Part shown: in pieces, positions 62,242-64,000 of the stretch
How the letters are laid out: each line of letters begins with the position of its first letter
How positions within the stretch are numbered: the first letter of the stretch is position 1
Source of the DNA: SHZI01 sp038214295
GTDB taxonomy: Bacteria; Pseudomonadota; Gammaproteobacteria; Steroidobacterales; GCA-2729495
Direction: 5' to 3'
NCBI GenBank assembly: GCA_038214295.1
Contig: JBBQSA010000004.1
Coordinates: forward strand, 37,185 to 101,184
Length of the DNA: 64,000 bases
Notes under the pieces: model-generated
The model's database searches: none
What the model was told of the DNA's origin: nothing
Seen by the model: only the letters and a program-made list of their open reading frames with translations
Translations under genes and position numbers: made by a program

Positions 62242-64000
62242 TCAGGCCGCGGGCGTAATGAGGATATTGCCCCAGTCGTCGACCTTGCCGACGTGGCCGG
62301 GAAGGATCAGCGTGGTGGAGTCCATCTCGAGCACGATGGCCGGCCCCTTCACGACGTTGCCCGACTTGAGCTTGGACCGGTCGTAGAGCGTGGCGTCCTG
62401 GTCCTTGCCTTCGACAAACAGCGTGAGTTTCGCGGCGGCGGCAGCGGACGGGCTCTCGCCCCCCTTGTCGACCCGCAGGGCCCGCACGTTGGTCGGCTTG
62501 CCCTGGGCAACCGCGCGCAGGTTGACCAACTCCTTCTCCAGCGGCAACGCGAAGGTGAACAATTGGCGGTGCATCTCGTCGAAACGCTCGCCAATGCCGT
62601 CCAGGCCGCGCTGCTCGAACTCCTCGATCTCGAGGTCGACCGTGAGAAGCAGGCCCTGCCCGTGGTAACGGATATCCACCTGGTAGCTCGCTGACTGGTC
62701 CGACTTCGGGATCCCTTCGTTGTCGAGGGCCTTGGAGGCGGAAGCTGCCAGGGTGCGGAAGATCTTGGCAACTTCCTTGGCAGTCGTCTCGCTGAAACGC
62801 CGGATAAATGTCCGCGAGGCCTCGTCACGGACCCGCGTGGTGGCATCACCGTAGGCGCAAAGCACGCCGGGACCGGGAGGAATGATCACGGGCCAGGAAT
62901 TCATCAACTTGCCAAGCGCATTGGCATGCAGCGGCCCGGCACCGCCGAACGCGATCAGCGCGAAGTCGCGCGGGTCGAAGCCCTTCTCGACCGAGACAAG
63001 GCGCAGGGCGCCATACATGTTCTCGTTAACGATATCGATGATTCCCGCCGCCGCCTGCTTGGTCGACAGCTTGAGGGCATCAGCGACGGACTGGACCGCC
63101 TTTTCCGCCAGATCCCGCCGGAGCTTCATGTCGCCGCCGAGCCGGACCTCGCCACTCGGCAAGTAGCCGAGCACCACGTTGGCATCGGTCACGGTGGGCA
63201 GGGTGCCGCCGCGGTTGTACGCAGCCGGACCGGGAACTGCTCCGGCGCTCTCCGGCCCCACGCGCAGGGCCTTGGTGAGTTCCGGGACCTTGGCTATGGA
63301 GCCGCCGCCTGCACCGACCGTGCGGACGTCGAGGGATGAAGCCCGGACGACCACGTCGCCGACGGTAGTCTCACGGCGCAACTGTGCCTTGCCATCCTGG
63401 ACCAGGCACACGTCGGTCGACGTGCCACCCATGTCGAAGGTCAGCAGGTTCTTGTAGCCGGCCTGCGTCGCAACCCAGACGGCGCCGGAAACACCGCCAG
63501 CCGGGCCGCTCATCAGCAGGTTGACGGGATACTCCTCCGCGGCTTTCGCCGACGAGAGGCCGCCATCCGAGCGCAGGATGTGCAGCTGGACCTTGCTCAT
63601 CGTCTTTTGCAGTTGGCGGTGCAGGTTGCGGACGTAGGTCTCTACCTTGGGCCGAACGTAGGAATTGGCGACGGTGGTGATCGTCCGCTCGTACTCCTGC
63701 ATCTCCGGAACGATCTCCGAAGAGAGCGAGATCGGGATGTTCGGCATGACTTCCTTTGCGATGCGGGCAATCCTTGCCTCGTGGTCGCCGTTGGCGAAGG
63801 AATTAATCAGGGAAACCGTCAGGGCCTCGATGCCCTTCTTGTGCAGCGCCTTCAGGTCGCGGCGCAGCTTGGCCTCGTCGAGCTTCCGGACCACTTCACC
63901 GCGGGCGCCGATGCGCTCGTCGGCCTCGATGGTCAGGGCGAGCGGGGCGATCGGCAGGCTCTTGTTGTAAATCACCCAGCCGCCGAGTCCGCCCGGCACA
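62242..64000 (-). CDS. Hydantoinase A/oxoprolinase family protein, C-terminal part (cut by window end)
   Basis: ATP-binding partner of HyuB. About 585 C-terminal residues are visible of a family length near 690; the start lies beyond base 64000. The actin-like ATPase signature LLTFDMGGTSTDVCLV, GGGSIAKV and FGGAGPLHA are conserved, and the C-terminal beta domain follows (VKGPAIVLEMDSTTLI). It is 48 bases upstream of hyuB in the same operon. Hydantoinase, oxoprolinase and ketone carboxylase roles cannot be separated. Confidence 0.9.
   Translation of the reverse strand, partial: VPGGLGGWVIYNKSLPIAPLALTIEADERIGARGEVVRKLDEAKLRRDLKALHKKGIEALTVSLINSFANGDHEARIARIAKEVMPNIPISLSSEIVPEMQEYERTITTVANSYVRPKVETYVRNLHRQLQKTMSKVQLHILRSDGGLSSAKAAEEYPVNLLMSGPAGGVSGAVWVATQAGYKNLLTFDMGGTSTDVCLVQDGKAQLRRETTVGDVVVRASSLDVRTVGAGGGSIAKVPELTKALRVGPESAGAVPGPAAYNRGGTLPTVTDANVVLGYLPSGEVRLGGDMKLRRDLAEKAVQSVADALKLSTKQAAAGIIDIVNENMYGALRLVSVEKGFDPRDFALIAFGGAGPLHANALGKLMNSWPVIIPPGPGVLCAYGDATTRVRDEASRTFIRRFSETTAKEVAKIFRTLAASASKALDNEGIPKSDQSASYQVDIRYHGQGLLLTVDLEIEEFEQRGLDGIGERFDEMHRQLFTFALPLEKELVNLRAVAQGKPTNVRALRVDKGGESPSAAAAAKLTLFVEGKDQDATLYDRSKLKSGNVVKGPAIVLEMDSTTLILPGHVGKVDDWGNILITPAA

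Noticed and set aside
60955..62694. 579-codon plus-strand open frame
   Set aside because: Antisense to hyuB and hyuA, both firmly identified.

Overview
The window reads as chromosomal DNA from a high-GC gammaproteobacterium. Three blocks support this: uvrC-pgsA followed by tRNA-Gly, tRNA-Cys and tRNA-Leu (the same order as Escherichia coli pgsA-glyW-cysT-leuZ); a complete system I cytochrome c maturation operon, ccmABCDEFGHI; and the run fabG, acpP, fabF, pabB, pabC, mltG, tmk, holB, pilZ. Codon use looks uniform. I see no insertion sequence, prophage, integron or CRISPR array. Genus cannot be set from the sequence alone; a Steroidobacter/Nevskia/Xanthomonad-like lineage is a guess.

Layout. 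Bases 1-8.2 kb hold housekeeping genes: 5' part of purB, fumC, a CoA-type NUDIX hydrolase, mazG, a glycine-zipper surface protein, a class II DAHP synthase, uvrC and pgsA. Three tRNA genes (8.26-8.58 kb) follow. An FHA protein with a degenerate ATPase domain is divergent from the ccm operon (9.9-16.7 kb). Bases 16.9-24.0 kb hold a lipocalin lipoprotein, a glycerophosphodiester phosphodiesterase, a thioredoxin-reductase-like ferredoxin-NADP reductase, a TIR-like protein divergent from an endonuclease/exonuclease/phosphatase-family protein, a fused beta-oxidation enzyme, and a protein joining two cyclic-nucleotide-binding domains to a rhodanese.

Bases 24.0-31.8 kb are a minus-strand fatty-acid, folate, cell-wall and replication cluster. 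A rhombosortase (31.8-32.5 kb) is divergent from type II secretion genes gspG-gspN (32.6-38.2 kb). A minus-strand run (46.8-38.2 kb) carries an MFS transporter, an alanine-type aminotransferase and an AddB/AddA-like nuclease-helicase pair. Then come a VOC protein, an unknown protein, a sulfurtransferase, etfBA with an MFS efflux gene, an unknown membrane protein and a peroxiredoxin.

From 53.9 kb to the end the content looks catabolic: a TRAP transporter lacking its binding protein, an aldehyde dehydrogenase, an SDR/cytochrome c/cytochrome b561 operon, an IclR regulator, and hydantoinase/oxoprolinase B and A subunits (A cut by the window end). They plausibly serve uptake and oxidation of an organic substrate that the sequence does not identify.

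The points I would look at first are the TIR-like/EEP divergent pair, the FHA protein that lost its P-loop lysine, the AddB-like nuclease that appears to have lost its iron-sulfur cysteines, a probable CTG start for ccmG, a 12-bp in-frame tandem repeat in gspL, and the compact cytochrome/SDR operon. I found no system that I can call clearly new.
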